64,000 nucleotides of DNA, from assembly GCA_965242605.1 (NCBI GenBank), contig CBDESS010000001.1:930001-994000 (forward strand), read 5' to 3'. Every line of letters starts with the position of its first letter. Position 1 is the first letter of the stretch. Below, one piece after another: positions 16,459 through 25,243 of the stretch. The notes under the pieces were generated by a model. That model had not been told where the DNA came from. It did no database searches and saw only the letters and a list, made by a program, of their open reading frames with translations. The DNA comes from JAAXHF01 sp965242605. GTDB lineage: Bacteria; Desulfobacterota; Binatia; Bin18. The position numbers and the translations under genes were made by a program.

Positions 16459-17622
16459 TCATGCGTCTTGCAGAAGGGCTAAATCATCCCGATGGATAAC
16501 CTCATCGCTGACCTTATAGCCGAGAGTCTGCTCAATCTGGCCAGTTTTCAGACCCTTGATCCGCTCTAAGGCCGCCGAATGGTAGTTGACCAGCCCACGG
16601 GCAAACTCGTGGCCGCTTTCGTCCACACAGGCGACACACTCGCCAACCCCGAATGTCCCGCGTATCTCACGCACGCCGGCCGGTAGCAGACTGCGGCCGG
16701 CGCGCCGGACTGCGGCGGCGGCACCGGCGTCGAGCTGTAAACTGCCGGCCGGTTTCAGCGTATAGGCAATCCAGTGCTTGCGGCTGGCAATACGGTCGCT
16801 GACCGGCAGAAATAAGGTTCCGGTCGGGAGGTGTGGATTAAAAACGGCGCGCAGGCTGTTGTCGTGGCGTCCATCGGCGATAAGAGTCGGAATACCGGAC
16901 AGGGCCGCCTTATGGGCGGCCTGGAGTTTGGAGGTCATGCCGCCCCGACCGAGCGGTCCGGCACCGCCGGTCGCATAGGGCCTATCACACCGCTCTACCA
17001 CTGACACCAGCCGGGCATCGGCGTGTAGCCGGGGATCGCACTCGTACAAACCCCTGACATCGCTCAGCATCACCAGCAGGTCGGCTTCAATAAGGACGGC
17101 GACCAGGGCCGACAGATGATCATTATCGCCAAACTCGATCTCTTCAACGGCAACACTGTCGTTCTCGTTCACAATCGGGATAACGCCGGCCTCAAGCAGG
17201 GTGCGCATGGTGTGCTTAGCGTTCAGATAACGGCGGCGGTCAGCCACATCGTCATGGGTCAGCAGAATCTGGCCAACATGAGCGCCGTGGCGGGAAAAAG
17301 CCTGCTCGTACAGGGCCATCAAGGCGATCTGGCCAACCGCCGCGGCGGCCTGTTTGCTGGAAATGGTTCGGGACCGCTCGGGCTGGGCACCGAGGCAGCC
17401 CATTCCTGCGGCAACGGCTCCTGAGCTGACCAGCACGAGGTCTCTGACCCGGTCTTGATTTCCGGCCCGCAGCGCCGACATTTGTCGCGCCAGACGCTCG
17501 ACACTGTCGACGTTCACCCCATCCTGCCGGGACAGGATACTGCTGCCAACCTTGATGACGACCCGACGGGCACGCCGCAGGATGTCGGCTTTATGGAGGA
17601 GTTGGGTCTGGGCTAATCCCAT
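16459..17622 (-). CDS. proB: Glutamate 5-kinase ProB with PUA domain
   Basis: It phosphorylates glutamate, the first step of proline synthesis and the usual target of proline feedback. The amino acid kinase domain shows VVIKVGSSILSR, LVSSGAVAAGMGCLG, IPIVNENDSVAVEEIEFGDND, and GRGGMTSKLQAA. The C-terminal ~100 residues (LLPAGVREIRGTFGVGECVACVD, GLVNYHSAALERIKG) form a PUA domain. The start overlaps the 3' end of obgE by 10 nt, so translation is probably coupled. Confidence 0.95.
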   Translation of the reverse strand: MGLAQTQLLHKADILRRARRVVIKVGSSILSRQDGVNVDSVERLARQMSALRAGNQDRVRDLVLVSSGAVAAGMGCLGAQPERSRTISSKQAAAAVGQIALMALYEQAFSRHGAHVGQILLTHDDVADRRRYLNAKHTMRTLLEAGVIPIVNENDSVAVEEIEFGDNDHLSALVAVLIEADLLVMLSDVRGLYECDPRLHADARLVSVVERCDRPYATGGAGPLGRGGMTSKLQAAHKAALSGIPTLIADGRHDNSLRAVFNPHLPTGTLFLPVSDRIASRKHWIAYTLKPAGSLQLDAGAAAAVRRAGRSLLPAGVREIRGTFGVGECVACVDESGHEFARGLVNYHSAALERIKGLKTGQIEQTLGYKVSDEVIHRDDLALLQDA

Positions 17623-18686
17623 GCCTGAGCCTCCTCGTCGGACTGGGCGGACGCGCCGGGACCGGCGGCGGCCTCCTCGGCCAGCTTTCGCGCGTCGGCA
17701 AGCGCACGATCGATGTTCCAGAGCAGATCGCTCAGGCCCTTGCGGCTGACAGCGCTCAGGGTCATCAGCCCAATATCGTGGCTGGCGAATGTTGCCGCCA
17801 CCTCGGCAAAGCGCTCCTGGGCGATGGGTAGATCATACTTGGTGACCGCGACCAGCCGGGGTCGCCCAAGCAGGGCAGGATCAAAGCTGCGGAGTTCATG
17901 CGTGAGGACTCCATAATCGTGCCACGGATCGCGCTGTGGATCAGAAATATCGAGCAGACAGACCAGGACCGAGGCGCGGGACAGGTGACGCAGAAACCGC
18001 GTGCCAAGCCCATGCCCTTTGTGCGCGCCCTCAATCAGTCCGGGAATGTCAGCCATGACAAACGCGCCGTCGTCCCCATAGCGGACGACACCGAGGTGAG
18101 GCGTCAAGGTAGTAAACGGGAAATCCGCAATCCGGGGCCGGGCGGCAGATACGCTGGACAGCAGGGTCGATTTCCCGACATTCGGAAATCCGACCAGGCC
18201 CACATCGGCCAGGACGCGCAACTCAAGCCGCAGGGTGCGCTCTTCTCCAGCCTGTCCGGGTTGGGCTTGGCGCGGCAAGCGGTTTCTGGCCGAGGCAAAA
18301 AACGCATTTCCCTTGCCGCCTTGTCCGCCTCTGGCGACAACGACCGGTCTGTCGGGCCGGGTCAGGTCGGCGAGCACTTCTCCGCTGTCAAGGTCACGAA
18401 TAAGGGTCCCGGGCGGCACGCGGACAACACGGTCCCGGGCGGCACGCCCGTGCTGGTCCTTGCCGCGTCCGTGCTCACCGTGCACCGCCCGGATATGTTG
18501 GGTATAGCGCAGGTTCAGCAAGGTGCTGAGCTGCGGGTCAACCTGACAAATCACACTCCCGCCCCTGCCGCCATTGCCGCCGTTCGGCCCACCTCGGGGG
18601 CGGTATTTTTCGCGCAGGAAGCTGATACAGCCATTGCCGCCGTTGCCCGCTTTGACAAAAATCCGAACTTCATCAACAAAGTGCAT
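17613..18686 (-). CDS. obgE: GTPase Obg/CgtA
   Basis: This ribosome-associated GTPase acts in 50S assembly and the stringent response. 357 aa. The glycine-rich Obg domain begins MHFVDEVRIFVKAGNGGNG, followed by NGGRGGSVICQ; the G domain shows GFPNVGKSTLL (G1), FTTLTPHLG (G2), DIPGLIEGAHKGHGLG (G3), TKYD (G4) and a G5-like MTLSAVSRKG. A terminator precedes it, separating it from rpmA. Confidence 0.95.
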   Translation of the reverse strand: MHFVDEVRIFVKAGNGGNGCISFLREKYRPRGGPNGGNGGRGGSVICQVDPQLSTLLNLRYTQHIRAVHGEHGRGKDQHGRAARDRVVRVPPGTLIRDLDSGEVLADLTRPDRPVVVARGGQGGKGNAFFASARNRLPRQAQPGQAGEERTLRLELRVLADVGLVGFPNVGKSTLLSSVSAARPRIADFPFTTLTPHLGVVRYGDDGAFVMADIPGLIEGAHKGHGLGTRFLRHLSRASVLVCLLDISDPQRDPWHDYGVLTHELRSFDPALLGRPRLVAVTKYDLPIAQERFAEVAATFASHDIGLMTLSAVSRKGLSDLLWNIDRALADARKLAEEAAAGPGASAQSDEEAQAWD

Positions 18687-18691
18687 ACCAC

Positions 18692-18714
18692 AAAAAAAGC
18701 CCCGGGCGGGGCTT
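18692..18714 (-). terminator. Rho-independent terminator between rpmA and obgE
   Basis: On the minus strand AAGCCCC-GCCC-GGGGCTT forms a perfect 7-bp stem followed by a run of T. It sits just after the rpmA stop and 5 nt upstream of the obgE start. Because it lies between genes of one conserved block, it probably lets ribosomal-protein transcripts end early while some reading-through, or a second promoter, feeds obgE. Confidence 0.85.
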
Positions 18715-18748
18715 CACAAAGACATTCCAGAAGAGATGACAGCGATGC

Positions 18749-19024
18749 CTATGAGGCGGGAGCGGCCTGCTCGGCCGGATACACGCTTACCCGTTTGCGT
18801 GTTTTCCCCATCCGTTCGAAACGGACAATGCCGTCAATTCTGGCAAAGATCGTATAGTCACGCCCCATGCCGACATTTGAGCCGGGATAAATTCTGGTGC
18901 CGAGTTGGCGAATAATGATATTCCCGGCCCTGGCGTGCTGGCCGCCAAAGAGTTTCACCCCACGCCGCTGGCCCGGACTGTCGCGTCCATTTCGACTTGA
19001 TCCCTGTCCTTTTTTATGCGCCAT
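18749..19024 (-). CDS. rpmA: 50S ribosomal protein bL27
   Basis: 91 aa, beginning MAHKKGQGSSRNGRDSPGQRRGVK with the flexible N-terminal tail that reaches the peptidyl transferase centre, then GNIIIRQLGTRIYPGSNVGMGRDYTIFA. No N-terminal cleavage extension is present. The gene follows rplU with a 75-nt gap that contains a dispersed repeat. Confidence 0.97.
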   Translation of the reverse strand: MAHKKGQGSSRNGRDSPGQRRGVKLFGGQHARAGNIIIRQLGTRIYPGSNVGMGRDYTIFARIDGIVRFERMGKTRKRVSVYPAEQAAPAS

Positions 19025-19050
19025 GACTTGTCCTCCCGACTGTGTAGAAC

Positions 19051-19100
19051 ATGTGATAACGACAGAGCGATCACAAGGAAGTCACAACTCCCGGTATCAT
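19051..19100. repeat. Dispersed palindromic repeat, degenerate copy, between rplU and rpmA
   Basis: The stretch gtgataac.gacag.gcgatcac..ggaagtcacaactcccggtatcat is clearly related in order and spacing to the copies at 20899-20948 (other strand) and 22179-22220. The arms here are imperfect (atgtgat versus gtcacaact). It fills most of the gap between two ribosomal protein genes. Confidence 0.55.
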
Positions 19101-19414
19101 CAGCCACCGATACTCTGGATGCGCACGGCCGTAAACGGCTGGCGATGGCCCTGTTTGCGGCGGTATCCTTTGCGTCGTTTTTTCTTGAACACGATGATTT
19201 TCTGTTCTTTGCCGTGCTCGACAATCCGGGCCGTCACGCTGGCCCCGGCAACAGTTGGCCGGCCAACCTGAACCGTGCCTCCGCTTGAAGTGAGCAGCAC
19301 CTCGCTGAACTGCACCTGGCTGCCGGGCTCGCCCTTCAAGGACTCAATTCTGAGCACTTCGCCGGGTGCTACCCGGTACTGCTTTCCGCCAGTTCGAATA
19401 ACTGCGTATGCCAT
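19100..19414 (-). CDS. rplU: 50S ribosomal protein bL21
   Basis: 104 aa from ATG at 19414, the standard MAYAVIRTGGKQYRV start; an upstream frame extension is not conserved. Ends with KKKRRKGYRRKQGHRQPFTAVRI, the expected rRNA-binding tail. First gene of the rplU-rpmA-obgE-proB-proA-nadD-rsfS series. Confidence 0.97.
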   Translation of the reverse strand: MAYAVIRTGGKQYRVAPGEVLRIESLKGEPGSQVQFSEVLLTSSGGTVQVGRPTVAGASVTARIVEHGKEQKIIVFKKKRRKGYRRKQGHRQPFTAVRIQSIGG

Positions 19415-19497
19415 TACTGCGTACCTATGTGAGCGGCTTGAGGGTGTCAACTCCTGGCCGCACAGCCTGAGGCGGTGGCAGCCCGGGCCGTGTGGGT

Positions 19498-20979
19498 TCA
19501 GGAGCGGGGCTGACCCGTTCCCACCGCGGCAAAGGTTGAGGTCTGGTCAGGCTCGAGCCGAGCCAGGTATTCGGTTAGCGTTTTTTTCAGCTTTACACGG
19601 ACCGGGTCCGGTTTCCGCATATCGGTTTTCGGAGCTCTGGGGAGGTTTGCGCTCAACGGATTCACATATCTGCCGTTCTTGAACAGTCCGAAATGGAGAT
19701 GCGGGCCAGTGGCCAAACCGGTCGAACCGACACTGCCGATTTTTTGGCCGCGCTTGACCTGCGCTCCAACCCTGACCCCTTTGGCAATGCTATGCAGATG
19801 GGCGTACTCGGTGGAGTACGGCCCGGGATGATCAATGCGGACAAGCCGACCAAACCCACTCTCCCAACCGGCATAGGTGACCCTCCCATTGGCCACCGCC
19901 CGCACCGGCGTGCCGTGTGGGGCGGCAAAGTCAACGCCGTTATGGGGCCGGTGGCGTCTGAGAACAGGATGAAACCGGGCCTTGGTAAACACCGACGAAA
20001 TCCGGGTGAAACGCAGCGGATAGCGCAGGAAACCCTCGTTCTGGTCAAGTGCCAGGACTGTCAAGGCCTTACCTTGATTGATGATTTCAGCCGCCAGGAC
20101 CCGCCCGTATTGAACCGGCTGGCCATCACGCTGGTATTCTTCAAAGATCACCTTGAAGGTGTCGCCGGCCCTGAGGTCAGAAGAGAAGTCGATATCCCAG
20201 CCCATATCAATCATTTCATCAACGATACGGTCGGGCACTCCGGCTGTGTTCACCGCCGCCTCGTACAGACTGCTGGCAATCCGGCCAGAGACCGCCCGCC
20301 ACACCAGGCTGGTCGGCAGCGCCTCAAGGCGGGAGGTGACGCTGCCATCCGGCGTTCGTTCAAGAATCAGCCGTGAGAGGGTGTTGAGGTCATAGCTCAG
20401 ACCGGTCAGAACCGGCTCTTTGGGACCTTCGTCAAAAACAAAAGAGAAGCGCTGGCCGATTTGCAGAGTGCGGGCTTGCTTTTCTTTTCTGGCGGACGCA
20501 ATCCAGGCCGTAACCCAGTCGCTGGCAGCGCTCCGGCCAAGCCCCTGGCCTCGCAGTATGGTCTCAAAGGTATCGTTCTTGCGCACCGTGTGCGTGGTCT
20601 GGAGCGGGAAGGGTTGGGGCTGAAGTTGCCTGGCCGTCACCACCTGAGCAGCGGGCGGCTCATCTGGCGGCTGGAGGGGTGGGGCGGCCGTCGGCTCCGG
20701 GGCGGAGCGGCTCAACCGGGGCGGAGTGAGGTCGTTGTAGACCTCGCTCAAACGCTGCCTGAGCTGCTCGGCGACCTTTTGCTTTTCAATTCGATGGTCA
20801 ACGGCCGAGCTGGCACTGCGGACAATGATCCCTAAAAGACAAAGGGTCAGAACAGGAGCCAGAATCAGGAACTGAATGTGGCCATGTTGCGCTGTATCGG
20901 TGACACGGGGAATTCTGAGTTCCGTGTGATTGATGCTGTCACGATTCCTTGTGTGGAAAGCGCCTGTGTTACATCCCAT
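19498..20979 (-). CDS. M23-family murein endopeptidase (MepM-like)
   Basis: Likely a periplasmic, membrane-anchored metallo-endopeptidase cutting peptidoglycan cross-links. One membrane segment (FLILAPVLTLCLLGIIV) near the N-terminus, a Pro-rich linker, a LysM/OapA-like segment (HTVRKNDTFETILRGQGL), then the M23 (LytM) domain with HNGVDFAAPHGTPVRAVANG, H-x-D zinc ligand context and TGPHLHFGLF. The start is uncertain: ATG 20979 is used, a TTG at 21015 would add 12 residues. Part of its N-terminal coding sequence is a copy of a dispersed repeat (20899-20948). It is divergent from mltG, another wall-remodelling gene. Confidence 0.85.
   Translation of the reverse strand: MGCNTGAFHTRNRDSINHTELRIPRVTDTAQHGHIQFLILAPVLTLCLLGIIVRSASSAVDHRIEKQKVAEQLRQRLSEVYNDLTPPRLSRSAPEPTAAPPLQPPDEPPAAQVVTARQLQPQPFPLQTTHTVRKNDTFETILRGQGLGRSAASDWVTAWIASARKEKQARTLQIGQRFSFVFDEGPKEPVLTGLSYDLNTLSRLILERTPDGSVTSRLEALPTSLVWRAVSGRIASSLYEAAVNTAGVPDRIVDEMIDMGWDIDFSSDLRAGDTFKVIFEEYQRDGQPVQYGRVLAAEIINQGKALTVLALDQNEGFLRYPLRFTRISSVFTKARFHPVLRRHRPHNGVDFAAPHGTPVRAVANGRVTYAGWESGFGRLVRIDHPGPYSTEYAHLHSIAKGVRVGAQVKRGQKIGSVGSTGLATGPHLHFGLFKNGRYVNPLSANLPRAPKTDMRKPDPVRVKLKKTLTEYLARLEPDQTSTFAAVGTGQPRS
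20899..20948 (-). repeat. Dispersed palindromic repeat copy within the M23 peptidase N-terminus
   Basis: Read on the minus strand, ggaatcgtgac...ggaactcagaattccccgtgtcacc aligns along its length with the copy at 22178-22230. Arms are imperfect. It is translated as RDSINHTELRIPRVTDTAQ, similar to RDNSDHPQVTIPGVITRTAQ at the start of the gene at 22143. Confidence 0.6.
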
Positions 20980-21083
20980 CTCGTATCCGACCCCCGAGCA
21001 GAAGATTATGGTCAAGCCTTCCAGTCCCCGACAGGAATGTCAAGAACGACGGCGGTCGCCGATATTGTGTTGAAGAGCAGGGA

Positions 21084-22133
21084 ATGGTAGTGTTTTCCGC
21101 TATGCAGACAGGCAAGCGAGGAAAGCGCCACCTGTTTCTGGCGATCCTGCTTATGCCGCTCCTGCTCGGCGGGAGTGTTGCCTGGTTTGGCCACCGCGCT
21201 CTGGTCACACCGGGGCCACCGCTGCGCCAGCCCGTTCATTTCTTTGTCCAAAGCGGCTCATCATTGACAGCCATTGCCCGGCATCTGCACGCCGAAGGGC
21301 TGCTCAGCCAGGTCTGGGTCTTTCGCCTGTGGGCCCGCCTGAGCGGCATGGACAGAACGATCAAGCACGGCGAATACGTCTTTATCGGGTCGCTGTCTCC
21401 GCTGGCTCTGATCAACCGGCTGAACCAGGGCCAGCTCGTGCGCCGGACCGTCACTATTCCAGAGGGATTCAGCCTGGCTCAGATCGCGCAGTTGCTGGAA
21501 CGGCAGGGGTTTGGGACGGCGGAGAGTTTTCTGTGTCTGAATGCCGACCCTGGGTTTCTGGCCAACTGGGGACTGCCGGCCAACAGCCTTGAAGGCTACC
21601 TCTACCCGGCCACCTATCAGTTCTCGGTCCACGCCTCGGCCCGGGAGATTCTGGGCCGCATGATCGCCCGTTTTTATGCCGCCTGGGACCTGAACCTGGA
21701 CCGGCGGGCGGGCGAGCTTGGGCTGAGCCTGCACGAGGTGGTGACGCTGGCCTCAATTATCGAAAAAGAGACCGGCCAAGCGGCCGAACGCCCGCTGATC
21801 GCCGCGGTGATTCATAATCGGCTCAACAGAGGCATACGTCTCCAGTGCGACCCGACTGTCATCTATGGCATCGAGAATTTTGACGGCAATCTCACCCGTC
21901 GCCACCTGCGCACACCAACGCCGTATAACACCTATGTGATCCGGGGCCTGCCACCCGGCCCGATCGCCAGCCCCGGCCTGGCCGCCCTGCGAGCTACCCT
22001 CTACCCGGCAGACACCGACTATCTGTACTTTGTGGCTCGCGGCGATGGTACCCATCATTTTTCATCCAGCCTGGCCGAGCACAATCGGGCTGTCCGGCGT
22101 TTTCAACTATACCGCTCCCACAGCCGCTCCTAG
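21084..22133 (+). CDS. mltG: Endolytic murein transglycosylase MltG (YceG-like)
   Basis: It cleaves nascent glycan strands and is thought to set their length. 349 aa: cytoplasmic start, one membrane segment (LFLAILLMPLLLGGSVAWF), a LysM-like subdomain (FVQSGSSLTAIARHLHAEGLL), and the YceG catalytic region with EGYLYPATYQF, ASIIEKETGQAAERPLIAAVIHNRL, the LQCDPTVIYGI motif and TPYNTYVIRGLPPGPI. The catalytic glutamate is in the IIEKET segment. ATG 21084 is preferred; ATG 21102 is an alternative. Confidence 0.93.
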   Translation: MVVFSAMQTGKRGKRHLFLAILLMPLLLGGSVAWFGHRALVTPGPPLRQPVHFFVQSGSSLTAIARHLHAEGLLSQVWVFRLWARLSGMDRTIKHGEYVFIGSLSPLALINRLNQGQLVRRTVTIPEGFSLAQIAQLLERQGFGTAESFLCLNADPGFLANWGLPANSLEGYLYPATYQFSVHASAREILGRMIARFYAAWDLNLDRRAGELGLSLHEVVTLASIIEKETGQAAERPLIAAVIHNRLNRGIRLQCDPTVIYGIENFDGNLTRRHLRTPTPYNTYVIRGLPPGPIASPGLAALRATLYPADTDYLYFVARGDGTHHFSSSLAEHNRAVRRFQLYRSHSRS

Positions 22134-22142
22134 GACAGACCC

Positions 22143-23639
22143 GTGCCCAAACCCGGTCTCCCGCCTCTGGCCCACCTGGGGAATCGTGACAACAGCGATC
22201 ACCCGCAAGTCACGATTCCCGGTGTCATAACCAGGACGGCTCAGCGCCTCCGTCTGCACCGGTATCTCAATATCCTGGGCTTTTTTCTGCCCCTGGGGCT
22301 GGCCCTCGGTCTGGGCGGCGCAGTAACGCTGGCGAGCGTGTCCTGGCCGCTCACCCTGCTGCTCGGTCCCCTCGGAGGGTGGGCGTTCTTCTTCTGCAAG
22401 GCCCTGCGTGACGTCCACATCGGCCACCAGACCGCGGCCGTATTGCTGGACAAAAAAACGCAGAGCAAAGAGCGCTTTCTGACCCTGGCGACCATCGCTC
22501 AGCCTCCAGACCGCATGGCGATCCTTCTCCAGCGTGACGCGGCCGGACGGGCGGCGTTTTTTGTTCCAGAACGGGATGTGCCGTTCCAGTTGGACAGGCG
22601 TGTGCCAATCGGCCTGCTGGTGTCCAGCCTGTGCGTGGCCGGTGCCCTCGGCCTGTTCTGGCCGCCGTCTCAGCCCATTTCGGCGCTGCTCTCTCCCGGC
22701 CTCAACCCGTCACACAAGCCCCTCCAGCTGGCCGAACTCGAAAAAAAGGCGCGTGAGCTGGCGGCTCAGGGCAACACGCCACAAGAGCAAGCGGCCGGTA
22801 CCGAACTTGTCGCCCCCGTCAAGCGACTCAGGGCCTCGGGTCTGGGTCGCCATGAAAAAGAACTCCTGGTTGGGGAGGCTGAGCAGCGTATCAAGCTGGA
22901 TATCCGGCTGCCTCAACTACTGCCCATTGACCTGAAGCTGTTTGCCACTGAGAGCCGGAATGACGGGGCGGGCGGCAATCAGAAACAGGACCTTGCCAAA
23001 CAGGCACAGTCCCGGGGACCCAACACCCGCTCCTCCGTGGCCGAAGGAACCCAAGCGGGCCAACAGCGACGGGATAACGGGCCGTCAGAGGGCGATCAGA
23101 ACCGCCAGACCGAGCCGCCCCAAGAGAGTGGCGGCATTCAATTTGAGCAGCCCGAGCGCCGCGGCCACCAGCAACACCCGGCTGACCACCAGGCAGACGG
23201 GGCGAGGCGCGTGTCATCCCGACACGACCCCACCCAGCACCCCCAAGGAGATGATCCGGATATCCCCGGGGAGCAACACCGACCGGACAGGAATACGCCC
23301 GGTCCCCAGTCCGACCCCAACCGGGCCGGCCCCACAGAGCGGGGCCGCGGCAAAGACCCAAGTCAAGGAAAAGCCTTTGTCCAGGCTGGAGAAAAATCGG
23401 GCGGGTTTCTGACCAAAGACATGCGCTTTGTCAAAGTCCGTGTGCCGGTCGGCGAGGCGGACCAGAGCGACACCCGGCAACGCACAGCCAATACCAGCCC
23501 GGCCCGGCCCATAACGCCGTACAGCAACGCCCCGCTCACGGACCGGCAGCGCGGCCCAACGCCGGCCCGCCAGCCGATCCCCCTGGAGTACCGCTCCCTT
23601 CTCAACGTGGCGGATGATGCTGACCACAGGACAGAATGA
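22143..23639 (+). CDS. Membrane protein with a long Gln/Pro-rich tail, partner of MoxR
   Basis: Up to 498 aa. Two N-terminal hydrophobic segments (ILGFFLPLGLALGLGGAVTLA and WPLTLLLGPLGGWAFFF), a cytoplasmic stretch, another membrane segment (IGLLVSSLCVAGALGLFW), then ~250 residues of low-complexity Gln/Asn/Pro/Arg sequence ending IPLEYRSLLNVAD. The first ~25 codons overlap the dispersed palindrome at 22179, so the true start may be later. It overlaps the MoxR gene by 4 nt (ATGA) and is presumably its membrane client or scaffold. Function unknown. Confidence 0.6.
   Translation: MPKPGLPPLAHLGNRDNSDHPQVTIPGVITRTAQRLRLHRYLNILGFFLPLGLALGLGGAVTLASVSWPLTLLLGPLGGWAFFFCKALRDVHIGHQTAAVLLDKKTQSKERFLTLATIAQPPDRMAILLQRDAAGRAAFFVPERDVPFQLDRRVPIGLLVSSLCVAGALGLFWPPSQPISALLSPGLNPSHKPLQLAELEKKARELAAQGNTPQEQAAGTELVAPVKRLRASGLGRHEKELLVGEAEQRIKLDIRLPQLLPIDLKLFATESRNDGAGGNQKQDLAKQAQSRGPNTRSSVAEGTQAGQQRRDNGPSEGDQNRQTEPPQESGGIQFEQPERRGHQQHPADHQADGARRVSSRHDPTQHPQGDDPDIPGEQHRPDRNTPGPQSDPNRAGPTERGRGKDPSQGKAFVQAGEKSGGFLTKDMRFVKVRVPVGEADQSDTRQRTANTSPARPITPYSNAPLTDRQRGPTPARQPIPLEYRSLLNVADDADHRTE
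22179..22220. repeat. Palindromic element (12-18-12) at the 5' end of the MoxR partner gene
   Basis: gggaatcgtgac (22179-22190) is the perfect reverse complement of gtcacgattccc (22209-22220), with loop aacagcgatcacccgcaa. Related copies lie at 19051-19100 and 20899-20948; its inner sequence (cgtgacaacag.gatc) also resembles the cca element. Confidence 0.8.
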
Positions 23640-24631
23640 TCCAGGCAGACGAAGATCGCCTAAGGCGTTTTTCTCAGCTCTTCAGCGCACTAGAGGAAGA
23701 GGTCGGGCGCGTTATTGTCGGCAATCGCGGGATTGTGCGTAAGGTGCTGACCGCCTTTTTTGCCGGGGGGCATGTTTTGCTCGAGAGCGCACCCGGCTTA
23801 GGCAAAACCCTGCTGATGAAATCCCTGAGTCAGGCCGTGACCTTAGGTGCCAAGCGGATTCAGTTCACCCCCGACCTGATGCCGTCGGATATTGTAGGCA
23901 CAGAAGTCCTGACCGAGAGCCGCGGCGAGCTTGCGTTCAAACCGGGTCCGGTTTTCACCCATATTGTGCTGGCCGATGAGGTCAACCGGGCCACGCCCAA
24001 AACCCAGTCTGCCATTCTGGAGGCGATGGAGGAGCACCAGGTCTCGGTGTTTGGCCAGACCCACCGCCTGCCCCCGCCCTTTTTTGTCATGGCGACCCAG
24101 AACCCGATTGAAATTGAGGGCACCTATCCGCTGCCCGAAGCCCAACTTGACCGATTTTTGTTCAAGCTCATCATTCGCCCACCCAGTACCGAGGAACTGA
24201 CCGAGATCCTCAACCGGACGACCGCGGACGACCACGCCGAGACGCGCGCGCTACTCAACTCTGAAGAGCAGGCCGCGGCCGAAGTGGAAGAACTGAAGCG
24301 GCTTGTCCGGGAAGTCCTGCTGGCCCCGCCGCTGAACCGCTACATCGCCCGCCTGATTGCCTCGTCCACCCCAGGCAATCCAGAGGCCCTGCCCGAGATC
24401 AACCAGTATCTGCGCTTTGGCCCCAGCCCCCGGGGCGCGCAGGCGATGACCCTCGGGGCGAAAGTCAACGCTCTATTGGACAGGCGGGTGAATGTCAGCT
24501 ACGAAGACATCGCCGATGTAGCCCTGCCGGCCCTGCGACACCGCTGTCTGCTCAACTTTCAGGCCGAAGCCGAGGGCATACAGCCGGATGCACTCGTCGA
24601 GGCACTGTTGCAGAAAGTGGGCCGGACATAA
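23636..24631 (+). CDS. MoxR-family AAA+ ATPase
   Basis: A chaperone-like AAA+ ATPase that typically helps mature or insert partner proteins, often with von Willebrand A-domain proteins. 331 aa: Walker A SAPGLGKTLLMKSL, Walker B VLADEVNRATPKTQSA, sensor 1 FFVMATQNPIE, arginine-finger/lid region PEAQLDRFLF. It starts within the last codons of the preceding membrane-protein gene. No DUF58 or vWA gene follows, which is unusual; a convergent cupredoxin gene comes next. Confidence 0.88.
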   Translation: MIQADEDRLRRFSQLFSALEEEVGRVIVGNRGIVRKVLTAFFAGGHVLLESAPGLGKTLLMKSLSQAVTLGAKRIQFTPDLMPSDIVGTEVLTESRGELAFKPGPVFTHIVLADEVNRATPKTQSAILEAMEEHQVSVFGQTHRLPPPFFVMATQNPIEIEGTYPLPEAQLDRFLFKLIIRPPSTEELTEILNRTTADDHAETRALLNSEEQAAAEVEELKRLVREVLLAPPLNRYIARLIASSTPGNPEALPEINQYLRFGPSPRGAQAMTLGAKVNALLDRRVNVSYEDIADVALPALRHRCLLNFQAEAEGIQPDALVEALLQKVGRT

Positions 24632-24679
24632 GGAGTGAACGTGTCGCCTTCCGGTCGATCGGATGACACGTTCACTCCT
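24631..24679. repeat. Palindromic element (15-19-15) between moxR and the cupredoxin gene
   Basis: aggagtgaacgtgtc (24631-24645) is the exact reverse complement of gacacgttcactcct (24665-24679). It begins on the last base of the moxR stop codon. No T-run follows on either strand, so a classical terminator is doubtful, although it lies between convergent genes. Size and loop match the element inside cca. Confidence 0.8.
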
Positions 24680-24692
24680 CAAGGCCGCGGCC

Positions 24693-25094
24693 CTATTCCG
24701 CCACGATCAGCTGCGCATGCAGGTGGGCCGGGTGCAACTGGCACTGAATATCAAAAATCCCGGCCTTATCCGCGGTAAACTCAAGCGTTTTTTTCTCGCC
24801 CCGGTTGACCACAGTCTCCACCCCGAAAGCCGGAATCGCAAAACCGTGGTTAGGCGGCTCTCCGGGTATATTGTTGATGACCGTGACCGACACCCGGTCA
24901 CCCTTGGATACGGCCAACACCGAAGGCACAAACATCTTCGAGCCTTCAAAAAGCACATTCACGACCGTAAACATCTTTGGCTCAGCCCCGGTTTCCTGGG
25001 CCACGCCGGGCTGGGCAACGGCCCACATGACCCCGGTCAGCAGGCCGAGTGCCAAGGCGCGGCGCACTGTCCGCCAATACATCAGTTTCATCAT
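24693..25094 (-). CDS. Exported cupredoxin-domain copper protein
   Basis: 133 aa with a signal peptide (ALALGLLTGVMWAVAQPGVAQ, cleavage near residue 32). The mature part is a cupredoxin beta-barrel: SVTVINNIPGEPPNHGFAIP, then a C-terminal ligand loop IFDIQCQLHPAHLHAQLIV. Likely type 1 copper ligands are the His of NHGF, Cys, and His of the loop. A periplasmic electron carrier or copper-handling role is inferred; no oxidase gene is adjacent. Confidence 0.75.
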   Translation of the reverse strand: MMKLMYWRTVRRALALGLLTGVMWAVAQPGVAQETGAEPKMFTVVNVLFEGSKMFVPSVLAVSKGDRVSVTVINNIPGEPPNHGFAIPAFGVETVVNRGEKKTLEFTADKAGIFDIQCQLHPAHLHAQLIVAE

Positions 25095-25243
25095 GTCTTC
25101 TCCCTTAGAGACGATTTGTCTTTGCCGTAGTCAGCCATAAGCCGGCCCATTTTGCAATGTCCCTCTCAGTTGGTCGGGCCCTGTCTCACCTCACGGCTGG
25201 CCACCCTCTGCTTTCTGCGGCATTCCTGCTAGGATGCTCAGCC

